The notes: a model not told the origin generated them from the sequence alone. 64,000 bases of DNA from Desulfosporosinus hippei DSM 8344 (GCF_900100785.1 NZ_FNCP01000007.1:1-64000); one strand, 5' to 3'; positions 53,948 to 63,655 are shown, counted from the stretch's first letter. Made by a program: numbers and translations.

Positions 53948-55420
53948 CTATTTACCGCCATTTTCTTCACTTTTTGATCCTAAACGACGGCTTACCATCC
54001 CATTGGATGATTCATAAATGAATTTCTTGTTATCGACTACAGTTTCAAGGGCGACTGATTTTCCCCAGAGAAATTGTACTAACGCTAAAGTTTTCTCGAG
54101 ATAAATTATATCTAAATCAATACCTTCATGACAGTGTTTTAGCAATAGCCCCCCTTTACCTTCAAAATCTCTTTCAAGAACAACAATCCGCGGATGCCCT
54201 CCGTTAACTAATTGTTTGACTAGATTATCACGAACCTTCTCCCATTCGTTTTCAGTAACCTGCCAATGAGCACCAACTTTACGATAATTGAATAGATTCA
54301 GATCCTCGACCAATTCTTTGCTGAGGTGATTTCGAATGAAAGAAAGGTCGGTTTCGATCTCACGTAGTTCAAAAAGTTCAGAGATAGATCTCTTTTCGGC
54401 TAAATGTTCCCAAATCTTCACTCCCAAGTAGTAAGGATTTAAGCCTAAGCGCGAAGGCTGAACAACCTGACTATGCATTAACGCAAATTCAATTGCTTCT
54501 GAGTCTGTTAGACTGAGTTCTCGCATGATTCTTGCGTGCCAGAAAGTTGCCCAACCTTCATTCATTATTTTAGTCTCAATTTGCGGATAAAAATAAAGTG
54601 ATTCTTCTCGAATAATACTTACGATATCTTTTTGCCATGGTTCAAGACCTGGGGCAAATTTAATCAAGTATAACAGTAAGTCTTCATATTCCAGTAGTGG
54701 GTCAACATCAGCATCATCTCTTGACATGTCTTCCCACAAATCTTCATAAGGTGACGCGGCGCCCTTCTTATTAGTCTTATTAACAGAATCTCCTTTCCCT
54801 AGGTCTTTAACAACCCCTCCGCCACAGTTGCCTTTACACCCTTTACTTTGACAATTCAAGTTCTGAGCCGTGCTCATTCTGTCAATCTTCCCTAGATTAT
54901 CGGATTCTTGTAGAGAGCCGATGTGGGCTCGATAATCTACGTGCTCTTGAATCGCCAAGACTGCATCCATGTATTTCTCAACTTTGTCTCTACCATACTT
55001 TATTTCATAGTCATGGATTCTCTCAGCATGCGCACTCATACGTTCAACCATATCCTTAGGGGTTCTTGAAAAATAGTGATTATGCTTAAAGAAATCGACA
55101 TGAGCATAAACGTGCCCAATAACAAGTTTATTCTGTACGAATCGATTTCCCTCTAACAAGAAGGCATAGGCTGGATTGGTATTAACGACTAATTCATAGA
55201 TTCGGCTGAGGTTTAAATCATACTGCATTTTCATTTTATAAAAGGCTTTACCAAAACTCCAATGAGTAAAACGAACGGGCATCCCATATGCTCCAAATGT
55301 ATACAATGCTTCCGCTGGAACGATTTCAAAATTCACCGGGTAAAAATCAAGCCCCATGCCTCGTGCCACTTGGGCAATCTCTTGCGCTGCCTTACTTAAG
55401 GCTTCCATCTCACTGTCCAT
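53948..55420 (-). CDS. spoVR: SpoVR-family protein
   Basis: A 490-residue protein of the SpoVR/YcgB family. It supports spore cortex formation in B. subtilis and stress responses with PrkA/YeaG elsewhere. Hallmarks: GLDFYPVNFEIVPAEALYTF, YELVVNTNPAYAFLLEGN, IGHVYAHVDFFKHN, EGWATFWHARIMREL and LNPYYLGVKIWEHL. Near residues 190-200 there is a cysteine cluster CQSKGCKGNCGGG inside a linker; it might bind metal. Last of the prkA-yhbH-spoVR operon, 59 nt behind yhbH. Confidence 0.95.
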   Translation of the reverse strand: MDSEMEALSKAAQEIAQVARGMGLDFYPVNFEIVPAEALYTFGAYGMPVRFTHWSFGKAFYKMKMQYDLNLSRIYELVVNTNPAYAFLLEGNRFVQNKLVIGHVYAHVDFFKHNHYFSRTPKDMVERMSAHAERIHDYEIKYGRDKVEKYMDAVLAIQEHVDYRAHIGSLQESDNLGKIDRMSTAQNLNCQSKGCKGNCGGGVVKDLGKGDSVNKTNKKGAASPYEDLWEDMSRDDADVDPLLEYEDLLLYLIKFAPGLEPWQKDIVSIIREESLYFYPQIETKIMNEGWATFWHARIMRELSLTDSEAIEFALMHSQVVQPSRLGLNPYYLGVKIWEHLAEKRSISELFELREIETDLSFIRNHLSKELVEDLNLFNYRKVGAHWQVTENEWEKVRDNLVKQLVNGGHPRIVVLERDFEGKGGLLLKHCHEGIDLDIIYLEKTLALVQFLWGKSVALETVVDNKKFIYESSNGMVSRRLGSKSEENGGK

Positions 55421-55479
55421 GACTCCCCCCCTCGTATACTGTCATTAGACTAAATCAACTTTACCTGAGCGTAGCTAAT

Positions 55480-56619
55480 TTAAGAGAAAACTGTTTTGAG
55501 TGCATCATATACTTCGTTACGATCCCTAATCGTTACTAAACGCAGTTTCGGGTCTGATATACGCTTTAAGGTGGACATAAGTGTACTTGAATAATGGGTT
55601 CTTAAGATCTCTCCATATCCAACAACCTGACTTACTTCAACCAAGTTTTTCATCAGAGTCAATGCTCTGGAATTATCTGAACCAATGTTATCCCCATCCG
55701 TAAAATGAACCGGATAAATATTGTAGTGAGCTGGAGGATAATCCTTTTCAATTAAATCTAGTGCAAACTTATAGACGGATGAGCAACGAGTACCGCCGCT
55801 TTCACCCCGAGTAAAAAACTCTTCCTCGGTAACTTCTTTTGCTTCCGTATGATGTGCCAGAAAACGCATTTCTACGTTTTCATATTTTAAGCGGAGAAAT
55901 CGCACCATCCAAAAAAAGAAGGTTCTGGAAATGTACTTTTCAAACTGGCCCATTGATCCAGATGTGTCCATCATTGCTAAGATAACTGCATTAGTCTCAA
56001 AATTCGGTCGAGTCTCCCAAGTCTTAAACCTCAGATCTTCCGGAGTAATTTTTAAGCGTTTGTCTTTTTCTATCTTCTTCGAAAAAGCCTGCCTTTTAAT
56101 GCTTTCAAGTAACGTGCGTTTTTTATCAACATTTGCCATTAAGCCTTTTTTACGTACATCATTAAATTCCGGACGATCATGAGCAATAAGAGGCCGTTTC
56201 TTATCATCAAGATTAGGAAGTCTTAATTCTTCAAACAATATATTTGCCAGATCTTCATAGGTGACTTCTGCTTCATAAATATCCTGTCCTGGTTCTTCAC
56301 CGGCGCCACTGCCCTTACCCTTTCCTTTGCCGGTAGCTTGTTCCCGTCCTAAGATATCCCCCGGAGCCATCTTTTTACTGCCTTGTCCGGTATGGTTCTG
56401 CTTATTAAAGTCATACCTAAAGCGAAATTCCTCTAATGAGCGCATGGGAATCTTAGTGTTCTTTTTACCATCTGATAGTATTATGCTTTCATCGACGATC
56501 AAATCTCCCATTTGTTGTTTTATAACTTCTTCTACCTTCTCCTTATGTCTTGATTGATCCAGATATCCTTTGCGATGCAAACTCCAGTCATCTCGGCTTA
56601 CAATAATGTCATCCGCCAT
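55480..56619 (-). CDS. yhbH: YhbH-family sporulation/stress protein (DUF444)
   Basis: A 379-residue protein of the YhbH/YeaH family. An N-terminal charged region (residues 1-120, including a Gly/Lys-rich stretch near 85-100) is followed by a von Willebrand A-like domain. The metal-site motif is MMDTSGSMGQ near 216 and a later TDGDNIGSDNSRA fits a VWA layout. It works with PrkA and SpoVR; the biochemical role is not established. ATG start; only 17 nt separate it from prkA. Confidence 0.93.
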   Translation of the reverse strand: MADDIIVSRDDWSLHRKGYLDQSRHKEKVEEVIKQQMGDLIVDESIILSDGKKNTKIPMRSLEEFRFRYDFNKQNHTGQGSKKMAPGDILGREQATGKGKGKGSGAGEEPGQDIYEAEVTYEDLANILFEELRLPNLDDKKRPLIAHDRPEFNDVRKKGLMANVDKKRTLLESIKRQAFSKKIEKDKRLKITPEDLRFKTWETRPNFETNAVILAMMDTSGSMGQFEKYISRTFFFWMVRFLRLKYENVEMRFLAHHTEAKEVTEEEFFTRGESGGTRCSSVYKFALDLIEKDYPPAHYNIYPVHFTDGDNIGSDNSRALTLMKNLVEVSQVVGYGEILRTHYSSTLMSTLKRISDPKLRLVTIRDRNEVYDALKTVFS

Positions 56620-56636
56620 ACAAATCCCTATCCTCT

Positions 56637-58538
56637 CTACCGGTTAAGGAGGGCTCCAACATATTTGACAATCTCATTGGCACAGATAGAACAGTATCCA
56701 TGTTCTTTAACGAGTCTATCCATAACATTGTTAATTCTCCTCAGCTGTTCCTGATCAGGATGAGATACTGAAGTGGTAATTTTCACTATGTCCTTAAGAT
56801 CGGCAAATAATTTCTTTTCGATAGCTTCTTTCAGACGCTCATGAGATTCATACCCAAAGGTTCTGCCTTTTCTGGCATACATTGAAATGCGAATTAGTAT
56901 TTCTTCTCTAAAGGTTTTCTTAGCATTTTCTGATACACCAATTTGTTCTTCAATACTGCGCATAAGTTGTTCATCAGGTGCCATTTCTTCCCCGGTAATG
57001 GTATCGTATATTTTTGTAGAATTGCAGAAGGCTTCAACATTATCCAGATAATTATTCAAAAGTGATTTGGCTGATTCTTCATAAGCATATACAAAAGCCT
57101 TCTGAACTTCCTTTTTAGCCATTTCATCATATTCACGCCGGGCTACAGCGATGAGATTCAAAAGATTTTCCTTATCTTCTTTCATTATCGATGTATGCTG
57201 AGATAACCCATCTTTCAATGCTCTTAAAATATCTAAGGCATTAATACACTTATGCTCATCACGAATTAAAGCAGTCGATATTCGGTTAATAACATAACGC
57301 GGATCTACACCGCTCATGCCCTCGGCCAGTTCTTCCCCTTCCATAGTTAGTTCTTTAATATCTTTTTGATTAAATCCTTCAACATCCTCACCATCATAAA
57401 TACGCAACTTCTTTACCAAATCCATACCCTGCTTCTTTGAAGGTTTTAACCTTGAAAGAACACTAAATACAGACGTGGCCCATAGACTGTGTGGTGCCAG
57501 ATGTACATTTCTGATATCACTTTGGCTAATTAGTTTCTCATAAATTTTCACTTCATCACACACCCGCAGATTGTATGGTATTGGCATAACAATTATCCGT
57601 GATTGTAGAGCTTCATTTTTCTTGTTTCCAATAAACGCACGATATTCATTCTCATTCGTATGCGCGATTACCAGCTCATCCGCAGAAATCAACGCAAAAC
57701 GACCTGCTTTGAAATTTCCTTCTTGGGAAAGACTTAAAAGATTCCAAAGAAACTTCTCGTCTGACTTCAGCATCTCCTGGAACTCCATAAGCCCTCTGTT
57801 GGCCTTATTAAGCTCACCATCGAATCGATAGGCACGAGGATCAGACTCTGACCCATATTCTGTGATCGAAGAAAAGTCAATACTTCCAGTCAAGTCTGCG
57901 ATATCTTGAGATTTAGGATCAGAGGGAGTAAAGGTTCCTACGCCGACCCGTTGCTCCTCCGAAAACAAAATTCTCTTTATTGGAAAGCCTTCAACCTCCC
58001 CGGCAAACTCTTCATCCAGACGCAGGCGGCAAACGGGGCATAGATTTCCTTCAATACGAATCCCGTAGGTATCTTCAAATTGTTGACGTAAAGATACTGG
58101 CAACAAATGCAGGGGATCTTCATGCATTGGACACCCATCGATGGCATATACCGCTCCTTCCTCTGTTCTCGTGTATTCTTCAAGTCCTCTTTTCAATAGG
58201 CTGACAATAGTCGATTTCCCACCGCTTACAGGCCCCATTAGCAGTAAAATCCGTTTACGAACATCTAAGCGCTTCGCTGCACTATGAAAATACTCCTCAA
58301 TCAGCTTCTCTAACGTCTTATCTAGCCCAAAAAGCTCTTTGTCAAAGAATTTATAAATCTTCTGATCCCCAATCGTTTCAACCCCGGCGGCTTTGATCAT
58401 CTCATAGATTCGAGCATGGGCATGCAGGGCCAATTTTGGGTTTTTTGTAACCATTTGCAAGTAATCAGCAAACGTACCACTCCAAGCCAGTGCAGCCTCT
58501 ACTGCGCGATATTCACGCAACCATTTAATGACTTCCAT
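56637..58538 (-). CDS. prkA: PrkA serine protein kinase / AAA+ protein (YeaG family)
   Basis: A 633-residue protein with the PrkA layout: an N-terminal AAA+ core (Walker A LLMGPVSGGKSTIVSLL near residue 105) with Cys pairs CPMH and CPVCRLRL, and a C-terminal kinase-like/PrkA domain ending in CSICANEIVKYVGALLNR. PrkA influences sporulation in B. subtilis; kinase and protease activities have both been proposed. The ATG at 58538 follows GGGAGGGC; an in-frame ATG ten codons upstream lacks a site. First gene of the operon. Confidence 0.95.
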   Translation of the reverse strand: MEVIKWLREYRAVEAALAWSGTFADYLQMVTKNPKLALHAHARIYEMIKAAGVETIGDQKIYKFFDKELFGLDKTLEKLIEEYFHSAAKRLDVRKRILLLMGPVSGGKSTIVSLLKRGLEEYTRTEEGAVYAIDGCPMHEDPLHLLPVSLRQQFEDTYGIRIEGNLCPVCRLRLDEEFAGEVEGFPIKRILFSEEQRVGVGTFTPSDPKSQDIADLTGSIDFSSITEYGSESDPRAYRFDGELNKANRGLMEFQEMLKSDEKFLWNLLSLSQEGNFKAGRFALISADELVIAHTNENEYRAFIGNKKNEALQSRIIVMPIPYNLRVCDEVKIYEKLISQSDIRNVHLAPHSLWATSVFSVLSRLKPSKKQGMDLVKKLRIYDGEDVEGFNQKDIKELTMEGEELAEGMSGVDPRYVINRISTALIRDEHKCINALDILRALKDGLSQHTSIMKEDKENLLNLIAVARREYDEMAKKEVQKAFVYAYEESAKSLLNNYLDNVEAFCNSTKIYDTITGEEMAPDEQLMRSIEEQIGVSENAKKTFREEILIRISMYARKGRTFGYESHERLKEAIEKKLFADLKDIVKITTSVSHPDQEQLRRINNVMDRLVKEHGYCSICANEIVKYVGALLNR

Positions 58539-58587
58539 AGTAGCCCTCCCTTCACTAACAATCAACAAGACTTGTCGGGATAATACC

Positions 58588-58615
58588 TATGTATATGCAT
58601 TGTCGAAGAATATAA
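58588..58615 (-). promoter_or_regulatory. Possible sigma-E-like promoter of prkA
   Basis: On the minus strand TTATATT, 13 bases, then TATACATA resemble the sigma-E elements KMATATT and CATACANT, 50 bases before prkA. The spacing is one base shorter than usual and the match is partial. Confidence 0.3.
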
Positions 58616-58643
58616 GTCATTGAACCACTGTGTATACTTAATT

Positions 58644-58673
58644 AAAAAAGACATCTCAAAAGATGTCTTTTTT
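58644..58673. terminator. Terminator between cobA and prkA
   Basis: AAAAAAGACATCT and AGATGTCTTTTTT form a 13-bp stem with loop CAAA. It begins at the cobA stop codon and ends transcription of that operon on the minus strand. Confidence 0.9.
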
Positions 58674-59206
58674 TAATACTCTATTCCTTGACGGGATCTA
58701 ATTCCTTTTTCATAGGGATGTTTTAGGGGCACCATTTCTGTTACCAAATCCGCCTTTTCTATCAGAAACTGTGAAGCGTTTCTTCCTGTCAAAATCAGTT
58801 CCATATTAGCTGGTTTCTTATCAATTAGTTCAGCAACTTCTTTTTCCGGAATAAGTTCAAACCAAATTGCATTGAGTATTTCGTCTAGAATGACAATATC
58901 CCAATTCTCGGAAATTACTATTTCATGGGCTCTTTGGAGTGCTTTCTTAGCCTCATGGATATTTTCGGCAAGATTTTCTCCCTTATGCACCCACCCGGCT
59001 CCTCCATAATGCTCGAGTTGACATTCGGGACTTAACCGTTTAATTCCCTCTAACTCACCGTAGCTATTGTTCCCCTTCATAAACTGTAAAATGAAAACTC
59101 GGAAACCATGCCCGACAGCACGGACTGCTAAGCCAAAAGCTGCTGTAGTCTTCCCTTTCCCATTTCCAGTATATATTTGGACTAACCCTTGAGATAGATT
59201 CGACAT
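58673..59206 (-). CDS. cobA: Corrinoid adenosyltransferase (CobO/BtuR type)
   Basis: A 177-residue P-loop enzyme that adenosylates cob(I)alamin or cobyrinic acid diamide, producing the coenzyme form of B12. It has the P-loop YTGNGKGKTTAAFGLAVRAVG at the N terminus, the QFMKG motif, VILDEI and the C-terminal GR-x-A/P-rich LILTGRNASQFLI. The ATG at 59206 follows GGAAGGTG, which lies inside the last codons of the previous gene: only two bases separate stop and start, so translation is coupled. B12 serves many anaerobe methyltransferases and dehydratases. Confidence 0.92.
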   Translation of the reverse strand: MSNLSQGLVQIYTGNGKGKTTAAFGLAVRAVGHGFRVFILQFMKGNNSYGELEGIKRLSPECQLEHYGGAGWVHKGENLAENIHEAKKALQRAHEIVISENWDIVILDEILNAIWFELIPEKEVAELIDKKPANMELILTGRNASQFLIEKADLVTEMVPLKHPYEKGIRSRQGIEY

Positions 59207-59208
59207 TT

Positions 59209-59736
59209 TTACACCTTCCGTATCCATTTTTCGAGTTGAGGATGGATATAGACAACATTAGGAGAAATAAGGATTTCAGGGAACCGTTCCAGCGTTTGAC
59301 GGTTAAACGATATGGAAAAAAACAACTTAATCGATGATTTCTCATCCGTTGCTCTCAATTCAACTTTGTCAGGATAAAGATAATAAGAATAGTTTCCATC
59401 TCTCCAGGAAACTTCCAACTCTCCGATTTTAGTGGATATTATTCCGAATTCCTCAACTTTGACATAGGCAACACTGGCAAAGGATTGTTTAAGGCGCTCA
59501 GCTTCTATAGCAACCTGTCCCACCTTAAATTGGGACTCTAGGAGTTGCTCAACAACAAGTCGAGCTGGAATCGATATATCTTCAAAGATCCGCCTCTCGC
59601 TGCTTATCTCAACAAGGAGCTGTTCAAATTTCTGGACATGAATCGAACGAACCTGATGAGCCTTCTTTAAGGCCTTTTCAAAGGTGTGATACACATCTTC
59701 TAAGCATTCCAGAAGTATCAAATCTTCCTCACGCAT
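59209..59736 (-). CDS. Unknown protein coupled to cobA
   Basis: A 175-residue soluble protein. The N-terminal half is helical and charged (LECLEDVYHTFEKALKKAHQ). The C-terminal half is predicted beta-rich, with WRDGNYSYYLYPDKVELRAT, and ends QLEKWIRKV. No family or catalytic motif is recognised. The ATG follows GGGGGGATCAAC; ten further upstream in-frame codons lack a better site. It is between a TPR gene and cobA, with cobA translation coupled to its stop, so it may act with corrinoid metabolism or simply share regulation. Confidence 0.65.
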   Translation of the reverse strand: MREEDLILLECLEDVYHTFEKALKKAHQVRSIHVQKFEQLLVEISSERRIFEDISIPARLVVEQLLESQFKVGQVAIEAERLKQSFASVAYVKVEEFGIISTKIGELEVSWRDGNYSYYLYPDKVELRATDEKSSIKLFFSISFNRQTLERFPEILISPNVVYIHPQLEKWIRKV

Positions 59737-59843
59737 GTTGATCCCCCCCTGTCTCCTCTTTTGCAACTATCTATTACTATTCTAACTGAATTTGATTGAT
59801 TAATAAAGCTAGTTTTATAAGAATATGGAAACAGGCTTGTTTT

Positions 59844-61106
59844 TTACCTCTTATTGCGCAGACGTTTGGATACTTGCTGAACCCTATACTCTATCCAATC
59901 TGTTTCACTCTCTGTATCACGCCCCCTTTTCAAAGCCTTCCAATAGCATTCCAAAGCAGCACGGAAGTTATAACGTTTTTCATAAAACTCAGCCAAATAT
60001 ATCAAGGCAGCCAAGGTAAATTCTCCATGCAATTTATTCCTGACATCTTTTTTACTTTGGAAGTCTGGAAGACCTTCTTTTAGCTCTTGCATTTCTTTTA
60101 TAAGAGCTAATGATTCATGGACTTCGCTAATACGTTGTTCATCCTGGAACAATTCAAAAAGATTTAGAGCTTTGAAATAGTACAACTCAGATCTTGAAAA
60201 ATCCATCAAAAGAAAAAGTAGGTTCCCCAGACTTTGATAACGCAAAGCCAGATCTATATTTTGTTCTGGATAAAAGAGAACCGATAGTTCTAAATAATAT
60301 CGAGCTTCTTTGAAATTTTCCATATTCTGTTCAATTTTACTTAAGAAAAAGCAAGCTTCACTAAAAGCCTCTTTAGAATCATACTTTAAACTTATGGCGA
60401 CTGCCCTTTGTTGACTTTCAAAAGCCAATAATGTTTTATTTTGGTCAAAATATAATAAAGCTAAATACTGAAGTGTCGTTGCTAATGCTACCATATCGTC
60501 TATTTGAGCGAAAAGTTGACAGGCATGCTTCAAGTATCTTAAAGCTTCATTTTTCTGGCCCAGACGAAAGCACAATTCGCCGGAAAGAACATTTAATTCA
60601 GCTTCCCCTTTAGGGAATCCATGTATACGGCAGAGGTAGAGCGCTTGAGTATATGATTGCTTTGCTTGAGCCCAATCTTCAAGGGTTGTGTAGACTTGCC
60701 CTAGGTCAGCAAAAAGCATCCCAAGCCTAAGCTGAGGAGATGATTTTGGGTAAACGGCAATTGCCTGTTCATACTCGTTAACAGCTTCCTTAAGCCTCTT
60801 CTTTTTGACGGATATACTTGCTAAACCCGCCCAGGCTTCAGCCATTCCTTTGTCGTTCTCAATCTCTTGACAAATTCGTAGAGCTTCTTTAAAGCCCGCT
60901 TCGGCAAATTCGTAATCTCCCAGTCGCACTCTTACCGTTGCCAGTAGTCTTAGAGTAAATGCCACAATTTCCGGAACGGATAACTCGTAGGCTTTTAGTA
61001 AGCCCTGAATATAGTATTTCTCAGCTTTTAGATACTGCTCATCTCCCAGAAACTGAGTTCCATCTTCCATAAGATTTCGCCAGATATATAAATCTCCGTC
61101 GTGCAT
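59844..61106 (-). CDS. TPR-repeat protein
   Basis: A 420-residue protein of tetratricopeptide repeats throughout (about ten), for example AEAWAGLASISVKKKRLKEA, AELNVLSGELCFRLGQKNEAL and ATTLQYLALLYFDQNKTLLA. No signal peptide; probably a cytosolic scaffold, similar in style to Rap/PlcR-type TPR sensors but without the RNPP HTH. The ATG at 61106 follows GGAGGGGATTAAT; an in-frame ATG 18 codons upstream has no site. First gene of the TPR-unknown-cobA operon, with a 107-nt gap to the next gene. Confidence 0.75.
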   Translation of the reverse strand: MHDGDLYIWRNLMEDGTQFLGDEQYLKAEKYYIQGLLKAYELSVPEIVAFTLRLLATVRVRLGDYEFAEAGFKEALRICQEIENDKGMAEAWAGLASISVKKKRLKEAVNEYEQAIAVYPKSSPQLRLGMLFADLGQVYTTLEDWAQAKQSYTQALYLCRIHGFPKGEAELNVLSGELCFRLGQKNEALRYLKHACQLFAQIDDMVALATTLQYLALLYFDQNKTLLAFESQQRAVAISLKYDSKEAFSEACFFLSKIEQNMENFKEARYYLELSVLFYPEQNIDLALRYQSLGNLLFLLMDFSRSELYYFKALNLFELFQDEQRISEVHESLALIKEMQELKEGLPDFQSKKDVRNKLHGEFTLAALIYLAEFYEKRYNFRAALECYWKALKRGRDTESETDWIEYRVQQVSKRLRNKR

Positions 61107-61395
61107 ATTAATCCCCTCCGTGTCTGCTCCATCATATGCACGAGTTGATTTATTGGGCATATTATAAAGATATAAGTTTCAAATAAAGCACTGCTGATTT
61201 TTCCGTACATAACGTTTTAACTTGCCCCTGCTACAGGGTAGTCAGATATTTTGGCTTACTTACTATTGTTGAAAGACATTATTTGATGCCTCAAATTGAA
61301 CATGTGTTTTATAAAGCAGTTCAAATCGAACTAACTTGTAATCTAGACATAAAAGTCGAAATATGATAATCTTAAGCTAGAAGGGAGTGTTTGGC

Positions 61396-61647
61396 TTGAA
61401 TGCTTATCGTCCTACACAGTCTTCAAACTATTGGTTATTTGCACTTAAAATCCTCATTCTTGTTCTAGGATTATATCTTTCTGCCCTAATCCTCAGCAAG
61501 GTCTTTTCCTTGGTATTCGCTGTTACATTTTTCTTAATACGAATACTCGTTTTTATTGCTGTTACTTTTATCGTCTTACATTTTTTCCTAAAGCTGTTGT
61601 TCAAAGTAGATTTAATTCAGACAAGCAAACGATTTATCCATCGTTAA
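61396..61647 (+). CDS. Small two-helix membrane protein
   Basis: An 83-residue protein with two hydrophobic stretches, about residues 14-36 and 38-64, that may form two or three helices, ending in a basic tail TSKRFIHR. The TTG start at 61396 lies eight bases after AGAAGGGAG. The alternative GTG nine bases upstream overlaps that ribosome site and is unlikely. No family recognised. It has its own terminator. Confidence 0.6.
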   Translation: MNAYRPTQSSNYWLFALKILILVLGLYLSALILSKVFSLVFAVTFFLIRILVFIAVTFIVLHFFLKLLFKVDLIQTSKRFIHR

Positions 61648-61677
61648 CTAAACAAAAATTTAATAAAACAATATTTT

Positions 61678-61704
61678 AAAAACGCCTTTTTTAGGCGTTT
61701 TTTT
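61678..61704 (+). terminator. Terminator after the small membrane protein gene
   Basis: AAAAACGCCT and AGGCGTTTTT with a short T loop, followed by TTTTG. Confidence 0.9.
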
Positions 61705-61766
61705 GTTTAGTCTTACATCATCCGGCTATTGTGTGAATATCCTTTAGTCGAAGGAGGAGTGCCAAA

Positions 61767-62555
61767 ATGCGGATTATTATTTTCAAACGTCCCTCATGGC
61801 GAAATCTAGCTTTATGGGGAATCCTTTTATTCGTCATGCTTGCTTATCGTGAAAATGTCACTTCAGTTTTCTCTGGAAAATTAAAGCCTATCTACTCTGT
61901 GAACATTGACAGTAAAGCTATTGGTCTGACCTTCGATATTAGTTGGGGGGAAAAAACAGCAGAGCCCATACTAGATATTCTTAAGCAAGAAGACATTAGA
62001 GCTACGTTTTTTCTATCGAGTCCCTGGGCCGACAAACATCAGGAGTTAGTGCGCAGAATGGTCGCAGAGGGGCACGAGATCGGTTCCCACGGAAACCGTC
62101 ACATTGATCTTAATACACTGGCCTCGGAAGAAATTGAAAAAGAGATTATTACAGCCCAGCAAGTTCTAGAACCGTTAACAAATCAAAAAATACGGCTACT
62201 TCGTCCCCCCAACGGTGCCTATAATAACAAGGTAATTGCCGCCGCCGATAAATTGGGTTATCGGGTGATCCAATGGAGTGTTGATTCTCTTGACTGGAAA
62301 CGTCCTGGACCAAGCGCTGTTATTAACAATGTACTTAATGGTTCCCGGGCGGGAAGCGGAGCTAAAGCAGGAGATATAATCTTATTTCACGCTTCTGATT
62401 CTGCTCCGGATACCGTGGAAGCCCTGCCCACTGTCATTAAAAGCCTTAAACTTAAAGGAAATACTTTAATTCCTATTGGACAATTGCTATCACAAGCAAG
62501 CAGCACCTGGCCTCCAGAGAGCAATTTAAAAGAAGAACCTCTCACAGCCAGATAA
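61767..62555 (+). CDS. pdaB: PdaB-like sporulation polysaccharide deacetylase
   Basis: A 262-residue protein with an N-terminal membrane anchor (about residues 10-24) and a NodB homology domain outside the membrane. Motif 1 reads LTFDISWGEKTAEPILDIL: the usual TFDDG is TFDISWG, as in PdaB. The HxxxH metal motif is in GSHGNRHIDL, then RPPNGAYN and QWSVDSLDW, ending LFHASDSAPDTVEALP. PdaB maintains spores after cortex synthesis in B. subtilis; deacetylase activity is doubtful because one catalytic Asp of motif 1 is replaced. ATG start after AAGGAGGAGTG. The stop abuts that of the next converging gene. Confidence 0.85.
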   Translation: MRIIIFKRPSWRNLALWGILLFVMLAYRENVTSVFSGKLKPIYSVNIDSKAIGLTFDISWGEKTAEPILDILKQEDIRATFFLSSPWADKHQELVRRMVAEGHEIGSHGNRHIDLNTLASEEIEKEIITAQQVLEPLTNQKIRLLRPPNGAYNNKVIAAADKLGYRVIQWSVDSLDWKRPGPSAVINNVLNGSRAGSGAKAGDIILFHASDSAPDTVEALPTVIKSLKLKGNTLIPIGQLLSQASSTWPPESNLKEEPLTAR

Positions 62556-63584
62556 TCACCATTTTTCGTTCATTTCGGCCACCACTTTTTGCAGACTTCT
62601 ATCTGCTTTCAGACGCTCAACAATCTGATTCAGACTTTTTTGTGCATCAACTCCCAATTCGCCCTCTAACCCTTCTTTTTGAGCTTGATCAAGTAATTCT
62701 TTTCCTTCGTCTAAGTCCCCTTCTGTCACTGCTTTAATTCCATTCACATACTTAATTAAGGCATCCCCTTGATGGAGCCCTTCTATAGCAGAAAGGCTTT
62801 TAGACAGACTTATGGTATCGCCTTCACGAACTGCTAAGATAGCCTTTTTAGTCTCATACAACACATTAGTCGGACGCCATGTTTGAGCATCAATCATCCG
62901 GCTAAGTTCTATAGCTCTTGCCCATTGCCCATCACCAATAGCCTCATCAAAGGCTAGCGAGAGACCTGCAGGGTTATTGGGATTTAGTTGTTGGGCAGCT
63001 TGAAGCTCAGCCTGGGCAGTCTGACGGTCTCCCCTAATCAAAGCTGCTTGAGCCATGATTAAATGCCTAAGGGTCTGTTCATCAATTGATAGCTCCTTCC
63101 ATTCTAGATTGCTCCCAGAGAGTAATTTTTGAGACTCCTCTGGCTTACCGTTAGAGATTGACATTAATGCTTTCGCCAATTGTTTAAGATTACCTTCACT
63201 CATTTTGTCCAAAACATCTTGCGCTGACCGTCCGTCCTTTGGCAAATAATAAAGGTATAACCAAAAATGGTGCTTTTCATCTTGGTATGAGGCTAACTCT
63301 GTTACATCTAGGCTTGCACTACCCGTATTAAGAGCAACCCAAAGTTTTGTTTCTTTAACGTAAGGTAGCTTATTTAACCATCCTTTATTCTCAATCCACT
63401 GTAAATCTTCTTGTACTATAGAAACATCGTATACACTTCTTGCCTGCTTCATATGTTGAATTCGCCAAATTAACGGCCCGAAAACAAATATTAAGAAAAT
63501 AACCACTAAAAATAAAATTGAAATCTTCCAAGGATTTCTCGAACTACGTTTACGCCGCGCAAACAATCCTATCCCTCGTTTCAA
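62556..63584 (-). CDS. Membrane-anchored TPR-like protein
   Basis: A 342-residue protein. A basic N-terminal stretch (RRKRSSRNPWK) precedes one membrane helix at about residues 20-42; the rest lies outside or inside as an alpha-helical repeat domain (AQAALIRGDRQTAQAELQAAQQLNPNNPAG is TPR-like in part). No enzymatic motif. The start is unclear: TTG at 63584 has no site, while a TTG six codons later follows GAGGGATAGGA. It converges with pdaB without any gap, so the two genes have no terminator between them. Confidence 0.6.
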   Translation of the reverse strand: MKRGIGLFARRKRSSRNPWKISILFLVVIFLIFVFGPLIWRIQHMKQARSVYDVSIVQEDLQWIENKGWLNKLPYVKETKLWVALNTGSASLDVTELASYQDEKHHFWLYLYYLPKDGRSAQDVLDKMSEGNLKQLAKALMSISNGKPEESQKLLSGSNLEWKELSIDEQTLRHLIMAQAALIRGDRQTAQAELQAAQQLNPNNPAGLSLAFDEAIGDGQWARAIELSRMIDAQTWRPTNVLYETKKAILAVREGDTISLSKSLSAIEGLHQGDALIKYVNGIKAVTEGDLDEGKELLDQAQKEGLEGELGVDAQKSLNQIVERLKADRSLQKVVAEMNEKW

Positions 63585-63655
63585 GCTAACTTTATAACTC
63601 TAAAAAAGTTCTTTTTTTTGCAACAATCAATAAGATCTTGAACCAAAGAATCTTC

